This document shows positions 27,649 to 33,939 of a stretch of DNA of 33,939 nucleotides, piece after piece; within the stretch, counting starts at the first letter, position 1, and each line of letters begins with the position of its first letter. The position numbers were made by a program, and so were the translations under genes. The DNA is from Alphaproteobacteria bacterium (GTDB taxonomy: Bacteria > Pseudomonadota > Alphaproteobacteria > Bin65). The DNA is taken from assembly GCA_022819985.1 (NCBI GenBank), contig JAJEGH010000026.1, forward strand, positions 1 to 33,939, written 5' to 3'. A model generated the notes under the pieces. It ran no database searches, was not told the DNA's origin, and saw only the letters and a program-made list of their open reading frames with translations.

Positions 27649-28725
27649 ATGAAAGATTCCGTCCGGGCAAAAGCACTTGCATCGTTGCGTCAGGAATACA
27701 ACGACCTGCGTATCGTTGCCGGCGCCGATACCGTTTCTTCCGGACTGACTCTGTTGGCGATCCTGAGAAATGAAATGTATTTTCTTCCCGGTTTCCTCGC
27801 CCATTACCGGAATTTAGGGGTCGAGAAATTTGTATTCCTGAATGATCGGTCGGACGACGATACGTTTGAATTCTTGGCTCGCCAGCCGGATGCGACGGTG
27901 GTGGAGAGCGGCTGGTCCTATGGCGATACGTTCGAGATACCGGATTACCTGTCGCGCAGGATAAAGCGTCCGCGAATCCTCTACCTCTGGCGAGCTCTGC
28001 TGCACGATATGTTCGCACCGGACGATTGGGCGCTGCAGGTCGATCTCGATGAATTCATTTGCCTTCCGGAGGGAACGACCTTTCACGATGTCGTTAGGCG
28101 ACTAGAGGCAGAAGGTGCGCGAGCGGCTTGGGGCGTGATGCTTGACGTCTATCCGCAAAATTTTTCCGCTCTTTCGGAACACGAAGGAACTTCGACCCTC
28201 GACGCGTCGGCGCCGTGGTACTTCGACGGCGAGCAGCACCTTCTTCTTCGTCGCGACAGGGCGCCGCTGATGGTTTATTCCGGTGCGCGAACCAGGCTGT
28301 ACACCGCCTTTCGGGTCGGTCGGGAATATTCCCGGTTCGGCGCGAGGTTGCGCAATCAATCTGCCCTGAAGGCGATGAGAAAATGGATCGGCGTCAAATC
28401 AAGAGGGTCCAATGCCGTGCACAAGTCGGTGCTCGTCAAGTGGACCGACGAAAACTACTACCGCAACTCGCATGAAACCAACCGACCCGGCTCGAAGAAT
28501 ATTCTTTTGCCGATTCTGCACTATCGGTTTTCCGGTAACCTTCGCCGGAGGCTGAAAGTGGGTCTTGAGGAAAAATCATACCACCTGGGTTCCGCCGACC
28601 ATCGGTTGCTGTCGGAATTGCTGCAAAAGATGAGCGAGCGGAACGGCTCGTTCCTTTACCGCAATTCCCGGCCGGTCGGGTCATTCGGGGATTTCGTCGA
28701 AACGCGCAATGCGTTCGGCCTTTGA
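27649..28725 (+). CDS. Glycosyltransferase, family 2_4/GT92-like
   Basis: A 358-residue putative glycosyltransferase. The N-terminal fold is GT-A: LTLLAILRNEMYFLPGFLAH (33-52), FVFLNDRSDDDTFEFLARQ (61-79) and the metal-binding motif LQVDLDEFICLP (129-140). The C-terminal ~80 residues (HYRFSGNLRRRLKVGLEEKS onward) have a decayed paralogous copy at 24430-24693. The start is supported by GGGGAG 7 bases upstream. It follows the family 2 enzyme by 82 bases on the same strand, so the two are probably one transcript making part of a surface glycan. Sugar specificity unknown. Confidence 0.82.
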   Translation: MKDSVRAKALASLRQEYNDLRIVAGADTVSSGLTLLAILRNEMYFLPGFLAHYRNLGVEKFVFLNDRSDDDTFEFLARQPDATVVESGWSYGDTFEIPDYLSRRIKRPRILYLWRALLHDMFAPDDWALQVDLDEFICLPEGTTFHDVVRRLEAEGARAAWGVMLDVYPQNFSALSEHEGTSTLDASAPWYFDGEQHLLLRRDRAPLMVYSGARTRLYTAFRVGREYSRFGARLRNQSALKAMRKWIGVKSRGSNAVHKSVLVKWTDENYYRNSHETNRPGSKNILLPILHYRFSGNLRRRLKVGLEEKSYHLGSADHRLLSELLQKMSERNGSFLYRNSRPVGSFGDFVETRNAFGL

Positions 28726-29024
28726 CAGGACAGCGGGCAACCGCACGGCCCCGCCCCTTTCGTGAGGCGACTCTGCAAGCCGGAACCCGGACGGAGGCGG
28801 CTGGAAAGGCTTGACATCCGCGGTTGGAACATTATATGAACAAGCTGGCGGCTTCGGCGGGCGGGTTGCGCCGAGGCAGCCGGGCGCAACGGGCGGGCGC
28901 AGCGGGTGGAGGAGGCCCGGCGCGCGTTCGGTGCAAGTTCGATTCGGGGCCGGCGACGCCGGGGGAGGAGACGCCGGGGCCGGAGGCTTTATGACAACAT
29001 TCCTTGCCGCGTCTTTTTTCGCGA

Positions 29025-29040
29025 GACAGACCGGTCTGTC
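29025..29040. promoter_or_regulatory. Perfect 16-base palindrome, TetR-type operator candidate
   Basis: GACAGACCGGTCTGTC is an exact palindrome of the size and CGG-centred style bound by TetR-family repressors. It lies in the 28726-29319 gap, 49 bases before an ATG (29089) that has GGGAG 7 bases upstream. No TetR-like gene is present in the window, and the reading frame after that ATG runs straight into a repeat cluster. Confidence 0.45.
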
Positions 29041-29104
29041 CAGTCGAGCGGCCGGGCCAGTCAAGCGTCGGGACGGAAGGGAGCGAACATGACAAATCAT
29101 GACA

Positions 29105-29285
29105 CACCCGATACCCCTCGCTTGTCACCCCGGATGCCTGCCCCGGACCCCGATCCGGGGAGCGAAGCGGAAATCCGGGGGGCAGTGTCACAGGCAAATG
29201 CCGTGCCGGGCGGCTCCGGGCCCGGATCGGGGTCCGGCACGACCCGGTGTTGCGTTCGGTGCGAAGCCGGAGCGTCACGACCGAT
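29105..29285. repeat. Palindromic repeat cluster (family C) between imperfect 17-base direct repeats
   Basis: The core is a perfect 17-base inverted repeat, CCGGACCCCGATCCGGG at 29143-29159 with its reverse complement at 29221-29237. A second pair is GTCACCCCGGAT with ATCCGGGGGGCAGTGTCAC. The block is bracketed by CATGACAAATCATGACA (29088-29104) and CATGACATTTCATGACA (29286-29302), which differ at two positions. The remainder of the 594-base gap around it (28726-29319) shows no supportable gene. Confidence 0.65.
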
Positions 29286-29319
29286 CATGACATTTCATGA
29301 CAGATCGCACCGCCTCTCC

Positions 29320-29913
29320 CTACGCGTCCCTGAGCTGCGCTTCGAGCAGGCGGGCGATGCAGGCTTCGAGCGGCGCGATATCCAAATGCCCCTCGGCCCA
29401 GCTCCGGTCGATCTCCCGCAACGCGTCGTAATAGGGCTGCCGGTCGTCGCGAATCCGCTCCGGCACGATCCTGGACCCGGGCAGGAGGCCGCCGTGCCGC
29501 GCGCACAGCAGATAGTAGCAGGCCGCCCTCGCGGTGCGCCCGTTGCCTTCGATGAAGGGATGAATCCAGTTCAGCCGCCACAGGCCGTAGGCCGCGAGAC
29601 CTTCGGCGGTCATGTTGTCCCAGTTCTCGTGGATGAACGAGACATAGCGGTCCATCAGGTCCGGCACTCTTTCGAAATGCGGCGGAATGTGCCGGCCGAC
29701 ATAGATCGGCTCTTCCCGGAACCGGCCGCCATATTGGGAAATGCCGGCGACCGCCGCATGGTTGAGCGCCCACAGCATCTGCTTGTCGAAGGCTGCGGGG
29801 CCGTGGCGGACGCCGATTTCGATGAAGTTGTTCGTAAGGCTGTATTGGCGGTGAAGATTCCGCTCGGACAGCATTTCATAGAGGTCCGGATCCCTCGTCG
29901 CCGTGACCAGCAT
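29320..29913 (-). CDS. Fic/DOC family protein
   Basis: A 197-residue single-domain Fic enzyme, predicted to transfer AMP (or another nucleotide part) to a protein target. The full active motif HPFIEGNGRTAR is at 118-129, with catalytic H118 and the anion-binding GNGR. The flap region REEPIYVGRHIPPHF (67-81) is present. The protein lacks an obvious internal inhibitory S/T-xxx-E-G/N helix before the Fic core, so control by a separate partner, as in class I Fic toxins, is plausible. A small gene lies 9 bases upstream on the same strand. The intact motif argues for an active enzyme; the target is unknown. Confidence 0.9.
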   Translation of the reverse strand: MLVTATRDPDLYEMLSERNLHRQYSLTNNFIEIGVRHGPAAFDKQMLWALNHAAVAGISQYGGRFREEPIYVGRHIPPHFERVPDLMDRYVSFIHENWDNMTAEGLAAYGLWRLNWIHPFIEGNGRTARAACYYLLCARHGGLLPGSRIVPERIRDDRQPYYDALREIDRSWAEGHLDIAPLEACIARLLEAQLRDA

Positions 29914-29922
29914 CGGCGCGGG

Positions 29923-30147
29923 CTATTCTGCGGCCTTCGGCGAGCGGATCATCCGGAAATTGCGCACGGCTTCCGCCGCCCGCTCCCGCGTGATGTCGGA
30001 ATCGAACGGCGAATTGCCGTAGACCCAGCTAATGCATTGCTCCTGGAATTCCTCTTCCGTGACGCCGCGTTCGAGGCCCTCTGCGACCAGCCGGTCCAGT
30101 TCGGGCCGGGGCGGCGACGGGGTGCGGATCGGTTGCCTGCGGGACAT
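29923..30147 (-). CDS. Small protein upstream of Fic, candidate antitoxin
   Basis: A 74-residue protein whose start at 30147 has GGGAGG about 6 bases upstream; a longer form from 30198 lacks one. It is Arg/Pro-rich at the N-terminus, then helical (LDRLVAEGLERGVTEEEFQE), and ends with DITRERAAEAVRNFRMIRS. The last part resembles the helix of VbhA-like Fic antitoxins, but the inhibitory S/T-xxx-E-G/N motif is not in that place; SWVYGN further upstream has Gly where the motif has Glu. Position and coupling (9-base gap) suggest an antitoxin, but sequence support is weak. Confidence 0.6.
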   Translation of the reverse strand: MSRRQPIRTPSPPRPELDRLVAEGLERGVTEEEFQEQCISWVYGNSPFDSDITRERAAEAVRNFRMIRSPKAAE

Positions 30148-30264
30148 GCCTGCCTCCCTGTTGCGGCGCCGGCCGTCCGGTACGGTCCGGCGGGCCATCG
30201 AATGTTCGCTTCAGGTTCTCAATATAGCGCGGCCGGCCCGGCCCGCCAATCGCGAAAACGCCCC

Positions 30265-30891
30265 TCAGCCCCTTCTCAGCGACGGGTCCGCCAGCGTCGT
30301 GTCCTGGCCGGGCGGGGCGTCGTCGAGGGCGTCTTCGAGGCTGAAGACCTCGCGCCATTCCTCCGGCGGGCGGATCGCGGCCTTTCCGTCGGGTCCGCCG
30401 GGGCCTTCGGGCACCTTGTCGAGGCCCCAGTAGATTTCCAGCCAGTGGCCGTCCGGGTCGCGGAACTCGACGGCGACCTGCACGCCCGCGCGCCGCCGGC
30501 CCTCGAACAGGATCGCGACGCCGTTTGCCTCCAGCCAGGCGCGCGCCTTCAGGACCTCGTCGATCGTCGCGACCTCGAAAGCCATGTGGTGCATCCCGGC
30601 GCGTTCCCCCGGCGCCGCGCCGCCGCCGACCAGGGCGACGCCGTGATGGTCGGCGTTGCAGCGCATGAAGACCATGCCGCCGTCCATCATCGTGTCGGGA
30701 TAGACGTCCGAGACCCGGAAGCCGAGGACGCGGGTGTAGAACTCGACCGAACGCTCCAGGTCGGCGACGTAGAGCACGACATGGCCGATGCGGGCGATGT
30801 CGAAGGGCAGCGGCCCGTCCGGCGCCTTCGCGCGCAGGCCCTCGGCCCACGGGCCGGCCAGCGCCTCGTAGTCGATCACACCGCGCGGCAT
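30265..30891 (-). CDS. VOC-fold (glyoxalase/extradiol dioxygenase) family protein
   Basis: A 208-residue vicinal-oxygen-chelate protein. Candidate metal ligands are the His of IARIGHVVLYVADLERSVEF (about residue 36), the His pair in MHHMAFEV (about 100) and the Glu in DPDGHWLEIYW, arranged as in extradiol dioxygenases and lactoylglutathione lyases. An N-terminal 30 and C-terminal 50 residues go beyond the single domain. The start at 30891 has GGGAGG 9 bases upstream. The reaction cannot be assigned. It diverges from the Tm-1-like gene, with a stem-loop between them. Confidence 0.85.
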   Translation of the reverse strand: MPRGVIDYEALAGPWAEGLRAKAPDGPLPFDIARIGHVVLYVADLERSVEFYTRVLGFRVSDVYPDTMMDGGMVFMRCNADHHGVALVGGGAAPGERAGMHHMAFEVATIDEVLKARAWLEANGVAILFEGRRRAGVQVAVEFRDPDGHWLEIYWGLDKVPEGPGGPDGKAAIRPPEEWREVFSLEDALDDAPPGQDTTLADPSLRRG

Positions 30892-30938
30892 GGGCTGCCT
30901 CCCTGGTTTCAGCGTCGCTTCCGCGAAAACCATACCGC

Positions 30939-30976
30939 GCCACCCCGGTTGGAGCGAAGCGGAAGTCCGGGGTGGC
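30939..30976. repeat. Stem-loop repeat, family C-like
   Basis: Arms GCCACCCCGG and CCGGGGTGGC form a perfect 10-base stem; the loop contains GGAGCGAAGCGGAAGTCC. The loop motif GGAGCGAAGCGGAA recurs (as GGAGCGAAGCGGAAATCC) at 29159-29176. It lies between the divergent VOC and Tm-1-like genes. A short piece related to family B (CGCCGTATCGAGGG) follows at about 30991-31004. Confidence 0.7.
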
Positions 30977-31057
30977 ACGATCGGTTCTTCGGCGCCGTAT
31001 CGAGGGGCGCGTCGATGGTGCTATCATGCGGGCGGCGCCGCGCGGACGGGCATTGCG

Positions 31058-32287
31058 ATGACCGGCAGGACCATTCTCGTCGTCGGGACGTACGATACGA
31101 AGAACCCGGAGCTCGCCTACATGGCGGAGCGGATCCGGGCGCTCGGCGGCGGCGTGCTGACCATGGATATCGGCGTGCTCGGCGATCCGGCGGTTCCGGT
31201 CGACTATTCCAAGCGCGCCGTCGCCGAAGCCGGCGGCAGCCCGATCGAGGCCGCGACCGGCGCCGGGCACGAGAACGCCGCCATGCAGATCATGGCCAAG
31301 GGCGCCGCGGCGCTGGCCGCCCGCCTGCACCGGCAGGGCCGGATCCACGGCGTCGCGATCCTCGGCGGCACCATGGGGACCGACGCGGCGCTCGACATCT
31401 GCCAGGCGCTGCCGCTGGGCGTGCCGAAATATGTCGTCTCGACGGTGTCCTTCTCGCCGCTGATCCCGCCCGGCCGGCTGTCGGCGGATATCCAGATGAT
31501 CCTGTGGGCGGGCGGCCTGTACGGGCTGAACTCGGTCTGCAAGGCGACGCTCAGCCAGGCGGCCGGGGCCGTGCTCGGCGCCGCGCAGGCCGCCGAGGCG
31601 CCGGCGGGCGACCGGCCCGTCGTCGGCATGACCTCGCTCGGCTCGGGCTCCATGCACTATATGCTGACGCTCAAGCCCGCCCTGGAAGAGCGCGGCTACG
31701 AGGTCGCGATCTTCCACGCCACCGGCATGGGCGGCATGGCGTTCGAGAATATCGCGGCGCAGGGCGGCTTCTGCTGTGTCATGGATTTCACCCTGGTCGA
31801 GCTCGGCAACCGGATGATGGGCTCCGTGGTCGAGGCCGGCGAGGGCCGCCTGCTCGGCGCGGGCCGGGCCGGCGTGCCCCAGATCGTCGCGCCGGGCTAT
31901 CTCAGCCTCGTCCACATCCCGACCTGGCAGGACCCGCCGCCCCGCTTCGCCGACCGGGCCTTCCACACCCACAACCGGCTCATCAAGTCGGGCCTGCTCA
32001 CCGCGGCGGAGCGCCGGGAGATCGCCCGCGAGGTCGGCCGGCGGCTGGCGCAGAGCGCGGGGCCGGTGCATTTCATCCTGCCGGCCCGGGGCATCGTGAA
32101 ATGGGACCGGCCGGGCTACGAGGCGCACGACCCGGCGGGCATGGCGGCCCTCGCCGACGAGTTGCGCAAATCCATCGCGCCGCCGGTCCGCCTGACCGAA
32201 CTCGACTGCCACATCAACGACGCGGAATTCGCCGAAGCGGCGCTGGCAATCTTCGACGGCTGGGTGGCGGACGGCACCATCGGGTGA
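31058..32287 (+). CDS. Tm-1-like ATP-binding domain protein (UPF0261)
   Basis: A 409-residue member of the UPF0261/Tm-1-like family. The N-terminal domain begins ILVVGTYDTKNPELAYM (6-22) and contains GVAILGGTMGTDAAL, related to the nucleotide-binding part of the plant Tm-1 protein. The C-terminal half has GMTSLGSGSMHYML, IFHATGMGGMAFE, VMDFTLVELGNRMMG and HFILPARGIVKWDRPG. Bacterial members are mostly uncharacterised and often sit in catabolic clusters. The ATG at 31058 matches the family N-terminus; the frame extends upstream but has no similarity there. Function unknown beyond predicted nucleotide binding. Confidence 0.88.
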   Translation: MTGRTILVVGTYDTKNPELAYMAERIRALGGGVLTMDIGVLGDPAVPVDYSKRAVAEAGGSPIEAATGAGHENAAMQIMAKGAAALAARLHRQGRIHGVAILGGTMGTDAALDICQALPLGVPKYVVSTVSFSPLIPPGRLSADIQMILWAGGLYGLNSVCKATLSQAAGAVLGAAQAAEAPAGDRPVVGMTSLGSGSMHYMLTLKPALEERGYEVAIFHATGMGGMAFENIAAQGGFCCVMDFTLVELGNRMMGSVVEAGEGRLLGAGRAGVPQIVAPGYLSLVHIPTWQDPPPRFADRAFHTHNRLIKSGLLTAAERREIAREVGRRLAQSAGPVHFILPARGIVKWDRPGYEAHDPAGMAALADELRKSIAPPVRLTELDCHINDAEFAEAALAIFDGWVADGTIG

Positions 32288-32292
32288 GGCCG

Positions 32293-32334
32293 CCCTTCGA
32301 TACGCCCCGGCCCCGGGGGGCCGGGGCTACTCAG
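32293..32334. repeat. Left part of a family B repeat, split by the IS110-type element
   Basis: It matches 14679-14720 almost exactly (C for T in the central GC run), then stops at CTACTCAG. Its continuation GATGAGGA reappears at 33932-33939, after the inserted element. Confidence 0.85.
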
Positions 32335-32404
32335 ATCCTATGAGGCGAATCGGGTGACCGGCGCTACGGTGCCGTTGTTGCCAATCCTCATAAGGAGACG
32401 AGAG

Positions 32405-33604
32405 ATGCCCCCGAGGAACGAGACTGCGGCGCCGGCCGGTGCCGAGCATAGCACGCTGTATGTAGCGATCGAGATCAGCCGCAAGAGTTGGGTGGTGGGG
32501 ATCAAGGGTCCGGCGGGATCGCGGATCGGCCTTCACACGCTCGCGGCGGCGGACGTTGCGATGCTGGGCAAGCTGATCGAGGCCGGCCGGGCCGGTGCGG
32601 AGCGGGCGCTCGGCGGTGCGGTGCGGGTTCTGTGCTGCTACGAGGCGGGCTACGAAGGGTTCTGGCTGGCGCGCTGGCTGGACGGGGCGCTGTCGGTCGG
32701 GACGATCGTGCTGGACCCGGCAAGCCTTCTGGTGAACCGCAAGGCGAGGCAGCGCAAGACGGACCGGATCGACGCGAAGAAGATGGTGCGTGCGCTGCTG
32801 GCCTACGACCGGGGCGATGCGGCGGTGCTGAGCCGGGTCCGGGTGCCCAGCGTGGAAGAAGAGGACCGCAAGCGGCTGCTGCGCGAGCGCCAGCGCCTGG
32901 TCAAGGAGCGGACGGCGCTGACCAACCGGGTTCTGGGCCTCCTGAAGCTGCACGGCATCTTCGATCTTCACCCGCGCGCCCGGTACCCCCAGGGGGGGTT
33001 CGCGGCGCGGCTCGCCGAAGCACGCACGGCGTACCGGACGCCGGTCCCGCCGCGCGCCCGGCAGGAGATTCTGCGCCTTGCCGAGCGGCTGGCCCTGGTC
33101 GAACGGCAGATTGTCGAGGTCGAGGCCGAGCGCGACGCGGTCGTGCGCCGGGGCGCCGCCCTGTCGGCAGCGGCTGCGTCCGGGACCGATACCGCGCAGG
33201 CGGCATTGCGGATCGCGGCGCTGACCCGGCTCAAGGGGATCGGCGCGAACGACGCCACCCTGCTGACCCATGAGGTCTTCTACCGGAACTTCCGCAACCG
33301 CCGCGAAGTGGCGGGCTGGGTCGGGATTGCGCCGGCCCCCTGGGCGAGCGGGGAGAGGCAGCGGGACCAGGGGATCGGCCGGGACGGTCCGGCCTGGGTC
33401 CGGGCCCAGCTCATCCAGATGGCGTGGCGCTGGTTGCGTCATCAGCCCGACAGTGCGCTCAGCCAATGGTTCGAGGCGCGCACCGCCGGCGCCGGCGGGC
33501 GGGCGCGCCGGGTGATGATCGTGGCGCTCGCCCGCAAGCTGCTCATCGCGCTCTGGCGGTTCTGGGAGACCGGCCTCGTGCCGACCGGCGCCAGGCTCGT
33601 CTGA
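32405..33604 (+). CDS. IS110-family transposase (DEDD/serine recombinase)
   Basis: A 399-residue transposase. The N-terminal RuvC-like domain has E23 (YVAIEISRKSW), E80 (CYEAGYEGFW), D120 and D123 (KTDRIDAKKM); the first acidic residue is usually Asp in IS110 and is Glu here. A coiled-coil region (about 155-255) leads to the Transposase_20 domain (LTRLKGIGANDATLL, FRNRREVAGWVGIAP) with the likely nucleophile S315 in WASGERQRDQGIGRDG. The ATG at 32405 has AAGGAG at a good distance; the in-frame ATG at 32354 lies before it. The gene is complete and probably active. Confidence 0.93.
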   Translation: MPPRNETAAPAGAEHSTLYVAIEISRKSWVVGIKGPAGSRIGLHTLAAADVAMLGKLIEAGRAGAERALGGAVRVLCCYEAGYEGFWLARWLDGALSVGTIVLDPASLLVNRKARQRKTDRIDAKKMVRALLAYDRGDAAVLSRVRVPSVEEEDRKRLLRERQRLVKERTALTNRVLGLLKLHGIFDLHPRARYPQGGFAARLAEARTAYRTPVPPRARQEILRLAERLALVERQIVEVEAERDAVVRRGAALSAAAASGTDTAQAALRIAALTRLKGIGANDATLLTHEVFYRNFRNRREVAGWVGIAPAPWASGERQRDQGIGRDGPAWVRAQLIQMAWRWLRHQPDSALSQWFEARTAGAGGRARRVMIVALARKLLIALWRFWETGLVPTGARLV

Positions 33605-33660
33605 GACCGGAACCGCGGCCTTCCAGCTCCGGCCGGACGCGGCCGGGCTGGGCCGGGCGG

Positions 33661-33810
33661 TGTGTGAGCGGCACTCATCCTGGGCTGAAACACGCCGATA
33701 CTCAGAAGGCTCCCACCGCTCGGAACGTTGCGCCCGCTGCACGCGGGATCGGGGTACGGAACCGGCAACACCGGAAACCGGCCGGATAAAAGGTGGGTCC
33801 GCGCAACCGG
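33661..33810 (+). ncRNA. Predicted bridge RNA / seekRNA of the IS1111-type element (guide-bearing core)
   Basis: Two loops can be drawn. Loop 1 is closed by GAGCGG (33666-33671) and CCGCTC (33716-33721), with a small GGC/GCC hairpin inside. It holds CTCATCCTG (33674-33682), complementary to CAGGATGAG of the target, and TACTCAG (33699-33705), identical to the target's other half. Loop 2 is closed by CGCG (33742-33745) and CGCG (33800-33803). It holds GGGATC (33745-33750), which pairs with GATCCT at the left end of the element (one G-T wobble), and ATAAAAG (33786-33792), identical to the right end plus core. The RNA ends are not determined; only the guide-bearing part is given. Confidence 0.75.
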
Positions 33811-33939
33811 CGCGAGACCGAAGCGACACGCGTTCCGGCCCGGCAAGCAAGACGATCCCTGCCGAACACGGAGAACCAACATGAACTAGGGCACACCAAA
33901 TCCCGACTTGACTGCAAATGCCTCATAAAAGGATGAGGA

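Larger units (their letters stand above)
32335..33929 (+). mobile_element. IS110-family, IS1111-type insertion sequence inserted in a family B repeat
   Basis: Ends were set by comparing with the intact repeat at 14714-14729 (CTACTC-AG-GATGAGGA). The left junction is CTACTC-AG-ATCCTATG and the right is CATAAA-AG-GATGAGGA, so AG (32333-32334 and 33930-33931) is the shared core. Subterminal inverted repeats TATGAGGC (32339-32346) and GCCTCATA (33920-33927) lie 4 and 2 bases inside. No target duplication beyond the AG core is seen. These traits, plus a long noncoding right end of about 325 bases, mark the IS1111 group. About 1.6 kb. Confidence 0.9.

Noticed and set aside
22402..28740. att-type duplication of the tRNA-Glu 3' end at the far side of the island
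   Set aside because: I looked for the T-arm and acceptor sequence downstream and saw no copy, so a site-specific integration claim is not made.
28906..32343. 1145-codon open frame on the plus strand
   Set aside because: It runs antisense through the Fic, small-partner and VOC genes and out of frame with the Tm-1-like gene; the translation is low-complexity Arg/Gly/Pro. It is a product of high GC, except that its segment at 29089 may preserve a lost gene start.

Overview
The window comes from a GC-rich alphaproteobacterium. The evidence is an rnhB-ccrM pair (RNase HII followed by a CcrM-type GANTC adenine methylase), an mmcB gene beside tRNA-Arg, a conserved alphaproteobacterial HNH protein and an SH3 protein. 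The gene style resembles Rhodospirillales, but the order is an inference. Most of the window is ordinary chromosome with short operons, interrupted by palindromic intergenic repeats, two insertion sequences and one patchy glycosylation island.

Layout. 1-1282: IS256-family element, its inverted repeat starting at base 1. 1443-5785: RND efflux adaptor and permease; the permease carries a one-base frameshift in a C4 run. 5807-12100: catabolic genes: COG0523 GTPase and a hydroxyisobutyrate-dehydrogenase-like gene (ATGA overlap), two acyl-CoA dehydrogenase-family genes (ATGA overlap), a second dehydrogenase and a dienelactone hydrolase. 12530-16278: msrB, a 2-hydroxyacid dehydrogenase, an SH3 protein, HNH nuclease and an AlkA-type glycosylase. 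16374-19678: CPA2 antiporter, rnhB and ccrM. 19686-22213: lipoprotein, tRNA-Arg(ACG), mmcB and a membrane methyltransferase. 22402-28725: tRNA-Glu(CTC), then a compositionally odd block with an ATP-grasp-like protein, a SAM methyltransferase, a decayed glycosyltransferase tail, a GT-FkbM fusion and two glycosyltransferases. 29320-32287: Fic with a small upstream partner, a VOC-fold protein and a Tm-1-like protein. 32335-33929: IS110-family (IS1111-type) element.

The most informative part is the right-hand IS110/IS1111 element. It has split a palindromic repeat whose intact copy lies at 14714-14729, which fixes both ends and an AG core. Downstream of its transposase, the noncoding region folds into two loops. 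Each loop carries two short segments: one loop matches both halves of the occupied target, and the other matches both halves of the element's own circular junction. This is what a bridge RNA (seekRNA) should look like, and here it can be read directly from sequence.

The repeats fall into at least three groups: A (three copies, 9937, 12199, 21354), B (14672 and the split copy at 32293) and C-like stem-loops (29105-29285 and 30939-30976). No CRISPR array, rRNA or integrase was seen.
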